This document shows positions 52,812 to 60,427 of a DNA stretch of 64,000 nucleotides, piece after piece. This stretch comes from Lactiplantibacillus mudanjiangensis (GTDB lineage Bacteria > Bacillota > Bacilli > Lactobacillales > Lactobacillaceae), in assembly GCF_005405385.1 (NCBI RefSeq), contig NZ_BJDY01000001.1, positions 1 to 64,000 on the forward strand, given 5' to 3'. Position 1 is the first letter of the stretch; every line of letters starts with the position of its first letter. A program made the translations under genes and the position numbers. The notes below the pieces were generated by a model. It did no database searches. It had not been told where the DNA came from and worked only from the letters and a program-made list of their open reading frames with translations.

Positions 52812-53241
52812 GGTCTGTTTCCTGATGATTAGCTATGTTGGACAGGTTAGTTGACGTTCTTACCGTTAATTCCGTTGACTAACACGGCATGTAAAAAGTG
52901 ATTAAACGTTGTTTTTAAAATCAGCTTTTTTTCAAAAAATCCAAGAAAATAACAATTAGTTAGAACTGACTGTTAGACTGACAAATGATTAATTTTTATA
53001 CATTATCAATAGAATGTGATGTAGCCGATGTTTTGACACTTCATTGTGAGGCAACGATTGCTGCAATTGATGAGATGCTTGCAATGGGTGTTAGGAATAA
53101 TGAACTAGTAAGAACTTATTAGCCGATTAATGATATGACGTAAATGACATTAATATTACGATTATGTTACATAATCAATTGTTGACACATAACTGTAATA
53201 AAAGTATGATAAATGACATATTGAGATGGGGGTATTTACCA
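52812..53241. other. Intergenic stretch, 430 bases
   Basis: AT-rich gap. It contains a palindrome at 52847-52883 (GTTAGTTGACG and CGTTGACTAAC, no T run), one short open frame at 52985-53122, and the promoter region of the secreted protein gene. No other signal was recognised. Confidence 0.5.
52985..53122 (+). CDS. Possible 45-residue protein
   Basis: ATG to TAG frame encoding an acidic, Cys-containing peptide (MINFYTLSIECDVADVLTLH...VRNNELVRTY) with a helix-like pattern in its second half. No convincing ribosome site precedes it, so it may be a gene remnant or chance. Confidence 0.25.
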   Translation: MINFYTLSIECDVADVLTLHCEATIAAIDEMLAMGVRNNELVRTY

Positions 53242-53916
53242 ATGAAAAAAACACTAACTTTATTAACCGTAGTCGCATTAGCCTTACCATTAGCGATGGC
53301 AACCGTCCCCGCGAATGCACAAAGCATGACGGTCGCTGCCAATACACAAATTAAGCATATTACGTATACAATTGTTAGTCATAAGACGTTTAAAACCGCT
53401 AAAAATTATCATACGAACAGTCTGAAATCAACGGTTTATCAAGGACTGATTGCGGCTGATCAACCAACGATTAACTTAACGGCTAAAAGTCATTTAAAGG
53501 CTTATACAACCTATAAAGTCACGCAACAAGTCAAAGTCAAATTAACTAGTAAAAAACAAGCTAGTTTAAGTTACATTAAGGGTCACGGCTGGGTACGCAC
53601 AGATACGTTAAGTGCTGGTAAATTAACAGCTACTAAATACATCATTTTATCAAGTAGCTTCTATAAGACAGCTAAAACTTATCATACCAAAGATGCGAAG
53701 CCAGTCGTTTATCAAGCAAGCATTGCGGCTGACCGACCAACCATGACTTTAAAGGCGAAGCGTAATCTAAAATCTTCAACCACCTACAAAGTGACAAAAC
53801 AGGTTAAACTTAAAGCAACAACGAGCAAGAAAAATCGGACTTTTGTCTATGTTAAAGGTCAAGGGTGGGTCTTAAAGAGTAGTTTAACAGCAGGTCAGTT
53901 CAAACGTGCTGATTAA
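53242..53916 (+). CDS. Secreted two-repeat protein with KGHGW motif
   Basis: A 224-residue exported protein. ATG at 53242 follows GAGATGGGGG. Signal peptide LLTVVALALPLAMATVPANA is followed by two homologous units of about 88 residues: the first runs from ITYTIVSHKTFKTAKNYHT to KGHGWVRTDTLSAG, the second from TKYIILSSSFYKTAKTYHT to KGQGWVLKSSLTAG. The KG(H/Q)GW ending links it to the small secreted proteins at 2186 and 2636. Probably wall-associated; function unknown. Confidence 0.78.
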   Translation: MKKTLTLLTVVALALPLAMATVPANAQSMTVAANTQIKHITYTIVSHKTFKTAKNYHTNSLKSTVYQGLIAADQPTINLTAKSHLKAYTTYKVTQQVKVKLTSKKQASLSYIKGHGWVRTDTLSAGKLTATKYIILSSSFYKTAKTYHTKDAKPVVYQASIAADRPTMTLKAKRNLKSSTTYKVTKQVKLKATTSKKNRTFVYVKGQGWVLKSSLTAGQFKRAD

Positions 53917-53972
53917 TTAGGTCGAGATTTAAAGAAGCACAACATAGTGGGGACGTGTTGTAATCATTAAAA

Positions 53973-54011
53973 CCAGCCTAGTTGCTAATCGCAACTAGGC
54001 TGATTTTTTTT
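53973..54011 (+). terminator. Terminator of the two-repeat protein gene
   Basis: Perfect arms CAGCCTAGTTGC and GCAACTAGGCTG around a five-base loop, then eight Ts. Confidence 0.93.
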
Positions 54012-54082
54012 GTAGCTTTGCTTAAGACTTGCTTCATAAGATTTGGCGATTGTGACTTTTTTAAGACGTTTAATCTTTATCC

Positions 54083-54113
54083 TTGACCTGGAGTCGGCTC
54101 CAGGTTTTATGCT
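54083..54113 (+). promoter_or_regulatory. MerR-type promoter and operator
   Basis: TTGACC (-35, 54083-54088) and TATGCT (-10, 54108-54113) are separated by 19 bases instead of 17, and the spacer region holds the dyad ACCTGGAG/CTCCAGGT (54086-54093 and 54098-54105). An overlong spacer with a central dyad is the hallmark of MerR-family activation; the MerR gene is the third in this operon. Confidence 0.82.
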
Positions 54114-54165
54114 GTGAAACAGTTACTAATTAACTTATCACAACAATTCTAGGAGGAATTAACTT

Positions 54166-54675
54166 ATGAAATCTATCAATTGGCCAAGTCGTTATTTACC
54201 TGGGAACACCGATAATTTTGTTTCCAATGAAGTGATCGTTAAAAATCTGACGGTTGAACAAGTTTGGGCGTACCTTGTCGATACGAGTAAGTGGGAAGGC
54301 TATTATGACAATGCCGCTAATATTGTTTTAACCGATCAATCAACGTCTGATTTGCAACAAGGTGAACGGTTCCACTTTGATACGTTTGGTTTTCCAATCG
54401 AAGCGCAAGTTATGGAACTGGTGGAACCACAAGACAATCAAATTGCCCGAATCAGTTGGCATGGGTGGCAAGATGGCGATGAAAACACGGCGCTAGATGT
54501 TTATCACGCTTTCTTGTTAGAAGCGTTACCAGGTAATCGAGTACGCGTGTTAACCCAAGAATCACAACTTGGCAAACCAGCCGCTGATATGGCTAATGAA
54601 ACCCCTAATCCAATGCTAAATGGACATCAAGCTTGGTTGGATGGTCTGGTCAATGCTGCTCGGAAAGGAGCCTAA
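54166..54675 (+). CDS. SRPBCC-domain protein
   Basis: A 169-residue START/SRPBCC-fold protein: EVIVKNLTVEQVWAYLVDTSKWEGYYDNA is the typical opening, followed by beta strands and a long C-terminal helix. The fold binds hydrophobic ligands. TAGGAGG precedes the ATG. First gene of a MerR-controlled operon with a short-chain dehydrogenase. Confidence 0.82.
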   Translation: MKSINWPSRYLPGNTDNFVSNEVIVKNLTVEQVWAYLVDTSKWEGYYDNAANIVLTDQSTSDLQQGERFHFDTFGFPIEAQVMELVEPQDNQIARISWHGWQDGDENTALDVYHAFLLEALPGNRVRVLTQESQLGKPAADMANETPNPMLNGHQAWLDGLVNAARKGA

Positions 54676-54680
54676 CGTCA

Positions 54681-55514
54681 ATGACAAAAACATGGTTAGT
54701 TACGGGTACTTCTAGTGGCTTTGGTCGAGAATTAGCCACTTTATTAGCACAACAAACCGATGTTAACTTAATCGCAACTGCTCGGAAAATGAGCGATCTA
54801 GACTATTTGGATAACTTTGATCACGGACAAATTGCGAAAGCCCTATTGGATGTGACCAATGTGGATCAAATTGCGACTATCGTGAACCTGGCGCAAGACC
54901 GTTTCGGCGGTCTTGACGTTTTAGTTAATAATGCTGGTTTAGGCTACTTTGCAACGATTGAAGAAAGTGATGATGCGGCGGTGCGGCACATGTTTGACGT
55001 CAATGTATTTGGTTTAGCGGCGATGACTAAGGCTGTTTTACCAATTATGCGGCGGCAAAAGTCCGGGACCATTGTGAATTTATCATCGGCATTAGGGCTG
55101 GTCACGCTACCAACGATGGGTTATTATAGTGCCACGAAGTTTGCGGTAGAAGGTTATTCAGAAGCTTTACAACAGGAAGTTGCTGACTTAGGGATCGATG
55201 TGATGATCGTGGAACCGAGTGGTGCGCGGACGAATTGGGCGGGTAAGTCTTCACAAAAAGACGTCCCAACGATCGCGGATTATGCCCAGTTTAAAGATCA
55301 AGTTGCTGGGACCAATGCGAGTGCCGGCAGTGAACCTGGTGATCCTGAAGTGATTGCCCAGCTTATTTTTGAACAAGTGACAGCTGTCACGCCAACACCT
55401 AAACATTTACCATTAGGTCACTTTGCTTCGGCCGGGTCGCAAGCGCATTTAACGACCCTTTTAGCTGAAATCAAAGCGTTAAGCTCCTTATCGGACAGTG
55501 CCGATCACGCCTAG
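54681..55514 (+). CDS. Short-chain dehydrogenase/reductase
   Basis: A 277-residue SDR: cofactor motif TGTSSGFG at residues about 8-15, NNAG at about 86-89, catalytic Ser in LSSALG and YxxxK in YYSATKFA. ATG at 54681 follows GGAAAGGAG. Substrate unknown. Confidence 0.9.
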   Translation: MTKTWLVTGTSSGFGRELATLLAQQTDVNLIATARKMSDLDYLDNFDHGQIAKALLDVTNVDQIATIVNLAQDRFGGLDVLVNNAGLGYFATIEESDDAAVRHMFDVNVFGLAAMTKAVLPIMRRQKSGTIVNLSSALGLVTLPTMGYYSATKFAVEGYSEALQQEVADLGIDVMIVEPSGARTNWAGKSSQKDVPTIADYAQFKDQVAGTNASAGSEPGDPEVIAQLIFEQVTAVTPTPKHLPLGHFASAGSQAHLTTLLAEIKALSSLSDSADHA

Positions 55515-55577
55515 CTTGCTACCTAGAGCCTTTTAGCGTAAGCTCAAGGACAAGCTTATGAAAGTGAGGGTAACGTG

Positions 55578-56084
55578 ATGGTTTATAGTATTGGTCAAGT
55601 TGCCAAAAAGTTAGGTGTCAGTATTGATACGCTGCGTTATTATGATAAATCAGGGTTGTTGCCATTTGTGAAACGCAATGCAGCCGGCCGTCGTGAATTC
55701 ACGGCTAATGATTTGCATTTGATGCAGACAATTATGTGTTTGAAAAATGCCGGGGTGCCGGTCAACGAAATCGCTACGTTTGTGCAGTTGCGACTACGAG
55801 GCGATACGAGTCTGGATGAACGGTACCAACTGCTGATTGAGCATGAAAAAAATCTTAAAACCAAGATTTTGGACTTGCAGGAAACCTTGGCGTATTTACA
55901 ATATAAAAAATGGTATTACGAAACGGCAGTCGCTGCTGGCACGGAAACAATTCACTTTGTGCCAGGCACGAATGAGGTTGATCCAGACCTAGCCCGGCAA
56001 TACCAACAACATCTAATGGCAATTGGTGATACGACGACATTAGCATTATTTAATGAGGTCGTCGATGTACCAGCGAAGAATTAA
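55578..56084 (+). CDS. MerR-family regulator
   Basis: A 168-residue MerR protein: N-terminal winged helix VYSIGQVAKKLGVSIDTLRYYDKSGLLPF, a dimerisation coiled coil (about residues 80-115) and a short C-terminus without metal-binding Cys, so it probably senses an organic compound. GAGGG lies seven bases upstream. It likely controls its own operon through the dyad at 54086-54105. Confidence 0.9.
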   Translation: MVYSIGQVAKKLGVSIDTLRYYDKSGLLPFVKRNAAGRREFTANDLHLMQTIMCLKNAGVPVNEIATFVQLRLRGDTSLDERYQLLIEHEKNLKTKILDLQETLAYLQYKKWYYETAVAAGTETIHFVPGTNEVDPDLARQYQQHLMAIGDTTTLALFNEVVDVPAKN

Positions 56085-56085
56085 C

Positions 56086-56131
56086 AAAAACGGGTATCTC
56101 AGCTTATCATGCTGAGGTACCCGTTTTTTAC
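56086..56131. terminator. Bidirectional terminator
   Basis: Arms AAAAACGGGTA..CTCAGC and GCTGAG..TACCCGTTTTTT between the convergent MerR and EamA genes. Confidence 0.92.
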
Positions 56132-56145
56132 TAAATAAAGGCTGA

Positions 56146-57024
56146 TTAATCGTTAAAACGAATTGTCATCCAAACGCTACTAATGATTAAAAGGCAGCCA
56201 ATGAAAAATCCCCAAGTGATGGTCTCTCCTAAGCATAGCCAACCAAGTAAGGTACCCGCAATTGGTTGGAGTAAAAAGAATAATCCCGAACGGCTCGCCT
56301 CGATAAGCTGTAGTCCCTGATTCCACATTATAAAGGCTACAGCAGTTGAAATGCATCCCAGATATAATAAGCAACCAATAACTATTGGATTAGCAAAATT
56401 AATCGACATTAAAGTCTGGCGTTGAACCAGGATAACTGGTGATAGCACTATTAATGCCACTAAGGTTGCGAATAAAGTGATTTGTAGGCTGCTATATTGT
56501 GGTGAGACTTTTTTGACAAGAACTGACATTAAGGCCCAGGTTACGGCGGCCACAAGCAGTGATAATATGCCTAAAAATATATTTTTGCCTTGAAAGTGGA
56601 TGCCAATAATCATAATGACACCAACGGTTGCCATCATCACCGATAGGATTTTTAGGTGAGTGAGGCGTTCATGGAGAATTGCCCAGGCAAAGATAATCAT
56701 GAAAGTCGGTGTTGATGAGGTAACAACGGCCCCGGTTTGAGCGGTGGATAGCCAAGTCCCAGTCTCTTGAGCAACAATCGAAATGGTATTACCAATCAAA
56801 CCGATAAGTATTAATAGGTATAGATCATGTTTTGTAAAGTGCCAATGTTCATGACGCAACCATGAAGTAAGTCCTAGAATAACTGCAGCAATTAAATAGC
56901 GTAGCCAAACCAGTTGGATCGGTGGAATTATTGTGACAACTACTTTAACAACGACAAACATCCCACCCCAGATAATAGCGGCCGTACTGAGCAATAGTGT
57001 CCCTAATAGTGTTTTTGATTTCAT
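56146..57024 (-). CDS. EamA-family (DMT) transporter
   Basis: A 292-residue transporter with ten helices in two EamA repeats; AAIIWGGMFVVVKVVVTIIPPIQLVWLRY opens the first and AAVTWALMSVLVKKVSP the second. ATG at 57024 follows GGAGGA. Export of amino acids or metabolites is usual for the family; the substrate is unknown. A C-terminal fragment of a related gene survives at 60247-60340. Confidence 0.88.
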   Translation of the reverse strand: MKSKTLLGTLLLSTAAIIWGGMFVVVKVVVTIIPPIQLVWLRYLIAAVILGLTSWLRHEHWHFTKHDLYLLILIGLIGNTISIVAQETGTWLSTAQTGAVVTSSTPTFMIIFAWAILHERLTHLKILSVMMATVGVIMIIGIHFQGKNIFLGILSLLVAAVTWALMSVLVKKVSPQYSSLQITLFATLVALIVLSPVILVQRQTLMSINFANPIVIGCLLYLGCISTAVAFIMWNQGLQLIEASRSGLFFLLQPIAGTLLGWLCLGETITWGFFIGCLLIISSVWMTIRFND

Positions 57025-57425
57025 AGTTAATGTTCCTCCGCATGTGATTTTAAATAACAAGCAAATCATCAGCGGACTAACCGCTGACTAACGGTTAGCT
57101 GGAACATCACATTCATTTAATGGTGAAAAGATCAATGGTGACACTTCCTCTCGGTGTGTTGGTTCTGATAAAAACTTAGTATAACATGTAGGGATATTCG
57201 TTGCGAGTGCCAACATGTAGGGTCAGTAGCGATGGTCATTAGATCATTGGGTGTTGGCTTTTTTAGTATCGTGACTGATGACTTAGTTAGTTAACCGTTA
57301 CTTTTTGGATTGTGCGACAAATTGGTAAAAGTAAGTTGTTTCAATGCGTCATGACCGGATAATTGATATTAATTGACTTATAATCAACGCAAAGCTTTGA
57401 TTCAGTCAATATGAGGGGGATTGGC
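57025..57425. other. Intergenic stretch, 401 bases
   Basis: Contains a possible leader hairpin of the EamA gene (TCAGCGG/CCGCTGA near 57070-57090), two direct copies of AACATGTAGGG (57183-57193 and 57212-57222) and AT-rich sequence before the ABC transporter remnant. No gene seen. Confidence 0.5.
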
Positions 57426-57698
57426 ATGACACAGCCGATTTTAGTCGTTAAACAGTTGACTAAAAATTATAAGCATCAAGTTGTCCTACACAATGTGAGT
57501 TTTAACTGTACGCAGGGGCATATCATTGGCTTAAATGGAATCCGATTAATCTGATGAACTTTTCATCTCAATTAGCTGTACCATCAATAGAGTAAAATGA
57601 CGCAATTGTCGAATGTTCAGTTGTTTTGGGGAAATATTATCTATATCGTGATTTTTCTGGCATTGGATTTAATGCTGTTTCGAAAACGTGAAGTTTAA
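57426..57698 (+). pseudogene. ABC transporter operon reduced to its two ends
   Basis: ATG at 57426 (after GAGGGGG) begins a normal ABC ATPase, MTQPILVVKQLTKNYKHQVV and on to GHIIGLNG, then reading collapses just where Walker A should continue (stop at 57552-57554). At 57597-57698 the last 33 residues of an ABC-2-type permease survive: a hydrophobic helix (IIYIVIFLALDLMLF) and the end RKREV. A deletion has removed most of both genes. Both halves point the same way, as in an ATPase-permease operon. Confidence 0.8.
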
Positions 57699-57716
57699 AA
57701 CTTAGTTGATTTTAGG

Positions 57717-57765
57717 AAGTCTGTCAAGAGTTATCAGGTCATTAATGACTCGTGACAGACTTTTT
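57717..57765 (+). terminator. Terminator of the former ABC operon
   Basis: Arms AAGTCTGTCA..GAGT and ACTC..TGACAGACTT followed by TTTTG. Confidence 0.88.
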
Positions 57766-57816
57766 GTTTGGCTTTGTAGTGAATCAATGAAGTTTTAACG
57801 CAACTTGATCAGCAAC

Positions 57817-57957
57817 TTAATGCATGCTTGGATTAGTGGCGCTATTGTTGGTATCGGCAATGATCCCTGCTTTTGCTTGTGCGCTTGTTGATCCAGCGAT
57901 AGTGCAACCCAAAACGACTGATGCACCTAATAATGTCAGATAAACTAGTCTTTTCAT
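57817..57957 (-). CDS. Small secreted peptide
   Basis: A 46-residue precursor: MKRLVYLTLLGASVVLGCTI forms a signal peptide ending in TSAQA, leaving a mature peptide of roughly 17 residues (AGIIADTNNSATNPSMH). The signal region contains a Cys (LGC) that could also be read as a weak lipobox. The ATG at 57957 has only a poor ribosome site. It diverges from the TetR gene with the TetR operator in between. It could be a small surface peptide or signalling molecule, or a degenerate gene. Confidence 0.5.
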   Translation of the reverse strand: MKRLVYLTLLGASVVLGCTIAGSTSAQAKAGIIADTNNSATNPSMH

Positions 57958-58092
57958 GATAAATGATTCGCCCGAAGCGTTATTTGTTAAGTTCCAGTAT
58001 AAAACAGGATAGAACCAGATACTAGATAAGCCTGAGTGGACTGAATATTCGGTCATTTTCTAATTCAATTTTTTAGAAAAATATTGGCAATA

Positions 58093-58110
58093 ACTAAATG
58101 ATCATTTAGT
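58093..58110. promoter_or_regulatory. TetR operator 1
   Basis: Perfect 18-base palindrome ACTAAATGATCATTTAGT ten bases before the TetR start codon, at the position expected for autorepression. Confidence 0.8.
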
Positions 58111-58119
58111 ATAAAACAC

Positions 58120-58698
58120 ATGCGAAAGATAGATGAACAAAAGAAGCAATTGATTGAACAGACTGTTTTTGTGATTACCAAGGAAGAGGGGATTCAAGGA
58201 TTATCGTTTGGTAAGATAGCAAAACGAGCCCAAGTCAGTTCTGGTGCACCGTATGTTTACTTCAAAGACAAAACAGATATGTTGTCACAACTGTATTTGA
58301 AGGTCAAACTTTTGGCTGATGATCATTTACAGCAGGACATTGATAAAGGTAAAACGATTGAAGAAAAGCTGTTCTTAAGTGTGAATCACTTTGCACGGGT
58401 GTACGCTAATTATCCATTAGAGGCGAACTTCATGACGGAGATTAGGGCTAATCCGAAACTAGTCACCGCTGAAGTGAGAGCGGCTGGTAATCGTTCGGCT
58501 AAACCATTAGTTGAGGTGATGCAGGCAGCGATTGCGCAAGATTGTGTGACAACGACTAATGTTGAGTATGCGACGGTGTTACTGTTTGCGCCGTTCATGA
58601 TGTTATTGTCGGAGCGGGCGGCGGTAGGACAAACTGCTAGTTTGGATGAACTGGAAGCAGTCGTGCATTTAGCCGTTGAGGGTATTTTGAAAAAATAA
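58120..58698 (+). CDS. TetR-family repressor
   Basis: A 192-residue TetR regulator: N-terminal HTH with GLSFGKIAKRAQVSSGAPYVYFKDKTDML (residues about 27-55) and an all-helical ligand domain. No strong ribosome site; the start is the first ATG after the operator, so it may be translated from a nearly leaderless message. It heads an operon of two NAD(P)-binding proteins. Confidence 0.9.
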   Translation: MRKIDEQKKQLIEQTVFVITKEEGIQGLSFGKIAKRAQVSSGAPYVYFKDKTDMLSQLYLKVKLLADDHLQQDIDKGKTIEEKLFLSVNHFARVYANYPLEANFMTEIRANPKLVTAEVRAAGNRSAKPLVEVMQAAIAQDCVTTTNVEYATVLLFAPFMMLLSERAAVGQTASLDELEAVVHLAVEGILKK

Positions 58699-58728
58699 AG
58701 TGAAGAAACGCTTTATTTTTTGCTATTT

Positions 58729-58748
58729 AACTAAATGATTGTTTAATT
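58729..58748. promoter_or_regulatory. TetR operator 2 (imperfect)
   Basis: AACTAAATGATTGTTTAATT keeps the left half ACTAAATGAT of operator 1 and a degenerate right half. It lies between the TetR gene and the next gene, just before its ribosome site, and could control the two oxidoreductase genes separately. Confidence 0.6.
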
Positions 58749-58765
58749 AAAAGGAGACGTTACAC

Positions 58766-59368
58766 TTGCAAATAACTATTTTTGGCGAAACCGGTAGTGT
58801 TGGTGATTACCTGATTGATGAAGCGCTCCGTCAAGGTCATACGGTTGTGCCAGTGAGTCGGCATCAGCATACCGCTGACACGCGCATAGCAGTGAAGTGG
58901 CAAACGGTTGATTATGACGATATTGCTAGTCTTGCTAAAACAATGGCTGGCAGTGATGCGGCTGTCATTTCATTGGGGGATTATAGCGTGGTGAAACCGA
59001 CTGAACATATTCTGCTTGCGATGAAGCAAGTTGGTGTGACTCGAGTCGAAATCATTACTGGATTCGGAACTAGTCCAGCAAGTCGTCAACAATTAAGTCT
59101 CGGCATGCGAGCGGTGATATTAGGCAAGCATCCGATGTTAGTAACGAAAGAGAAACAAGATAAGGTGGTTCGGCAATCTGGATTGGATTTTACGATTATT
59201 CAGCCGCCAACGCTGACGTTCGGACCGGCCACCCATGCTTATCGCTATGGCGATTATCCGCATAAGTCAATTCGAGGTAGTATTTCGCGGGCTGATCTAG
59301 CTGAGTTTATGATCACTAATCTGAGTGAAAATCGGTACCATCAAGAATCAGTATATATTCAAAACTAA
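58766..59368 (+). CDS. NAD(P)-binding atypical SDR (NmrA/YwnB-like)
   Basis: A 200-residue NAD(P)-binding protein: ITIFGETGSVGDYLIDEALRQGH is the Rossmann dinucleotide site, and FTIIQPPTLTFG with the C-terminal SISRADLAEFMI is typical of NmrA-like atypical SDRs. It starts at TTG, with AAGGAGA eight bases upstream. Probably a reductase or redox sensor; substrate unknown. Confidence 0.86.
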   Translation: MQITIFGETGSVGDYLIDEALRQGHTVVPVSRHQHTADTRIAVKWQTVDYDDIASLAKTMAGSDAAVISLGDYSVVKPTEHILLAMKQVGVTRVEIITGFGTSPASRQQLSLGMRAVILGKHPMLVTKEKQDKVVRQSGLDFTIIQPPTLTFGPATHAYRYGDYPHKSIRGSISRADLAEFMITNLSENRYHQESVYIQN

Positions 59369-59393
59369 ATGAAATTATAAGGAGATTATGAAA

Positions 59394-60215
59394 ATGCAAA
59401 AGAAAACAGTTTTAATTACCGGTGCTTCAAGTGGGATGGGCTACGCGGCGACAATGTTGTTTGCCCAAAAAGGTTGGGAAGTCTATGCTGGTGCTCGACG
59501 AGTGGATAAGATTCCAACTGGAAGTGGGATTCACCCAGTAAAATTAGACGTTACTGACGCAGTTTCAAGAGCGGCATTTGTACACGCAGCCCAAGTTGAG
59601 GGCAGCTTAGATGTGTTGATCAATAACGCTGGTTATGGCGAATATGGACCATTAGAAGAAGTGAGCTTAGCACATGCCCATAAACAATTAGAAACGAATT
59701 TGTTTGGCGCGACCGAATTAACGAAGTTGGTATTACCGACAATGCGTCGTCAACGTTCAGGTCGGATTGTTAACATCTCCTCAATTGGGGGTGACATGTA
59801 TTCGTCATTAGGTGGCTGGTATCATATTGCCAAACACGGTTTGAATGTTTGGTCAGACGTCTTAGACACGGAAATCAGACAATTCGGACTACGGTCGGTT
59901 ATTGTTGAACCAGGTGGTACCGCATCGTCATGGAGTGAGATTGCTATGGGATCGATTAAAAATAACCTCTCACCAAATACACCCTATCAAACGTTAGTAG
60001 ATGGCACCTTAAAGATGATTACTAATGTGGGCAGTCATTCTTCCGCAACCTCAGAAGATTTGGCTAAAGTTTTCTATCGGGCAGCAACGGATCAGCGCGC
60101 AAAACGGCGTTATTACTATAATTTTAGTGATCGCATGATGGCACGGATGGCACGTGTTCATCCAGAAATTTTCCATCAAGTGGTCATGCGGATGTCTGCG
60201 CGGGCCATTCGCTAG
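59394..60215 (+). CDS. Short-chain dehydrogenase/reductase
   Basis: A 273-residue classical SDR: TGASSGMG near residues 8-15, NNAGYG, catalytic Ser in ISSIGG and YxxxK in WYHIAKHG. ATG at 59394 lies nine bases after AAGGAG, while the ATG six bases earlier is too close. Third gene of the TetR-controlled operon. Confidence 0.9.
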   Translation: MQKKTVLITGASSGMGYAATMLFAQKGWEVYAGARRVDKIPTGSGIHPVKLDVTDAVSRAAFVHAAQVEGSLDVLINNAGYGEYGPLEEVSLAHAHKQLETNLFGATELTKLVLPTMRRQRSGRIVNISSIGGDMYSSLGGWYHIAKHGLNVWSDVLDTEIRQFGLRSVIVEPGGTASSWSEIAMGSIKNNLSPNTPYQTLVDGTLKMITNVGSHSSATSEDLAKVFYRAATDQRAKRRYYYNFSDRMMARMARVHPEIFHQVVMRMSARAIR

Positions 60216-60246
60216 CGTTGGTGTTAAGAAAATTAAGCTTTTGAGT

Positions 60247-60340
60247 TCAACGATTAATCGGCAAAATGAATGTTGCTCCATTACCAATGATTAAGAGACA
60301 GCCAACGAAAACGGTCCAATTTACACTAATCATGATGTAT
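60247..60340 (-). pseudogene. C-terminal remnant of an EamA transporter
   Basis: Reading the minus strand gives ISVNWTVFVGCLLIIGNGAT and ends FILPINR with TGA at 60247-60249, aligning with the end of the intact EamA protein at 56146 (ITWGFFIGCLLIISSVW). Upstream homology stops, so only the last helix survives. Confidence 0.65.
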
Positions 60341-60374
60341 TTGATTTTGAATAGACTGACGAGGAGATGGCGCC

Positions 60375-60424
60375 AAAAAGGTTCTGAATGAATGGAAATT
60401 ATGTCGACTCATTCAGAACTTTTA
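60375..60424. terminator. Bidirectional terminator
   Basis: Arms AAAAGGTTCTGAATGA and TCATTCAGAACTTTT around a 17-base loop, ending the MerR-GyrI gene on the minus strand and anything reading through from the SDR gene. Confidence 0.88.
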
Positions 60425-60427
60425 TGT

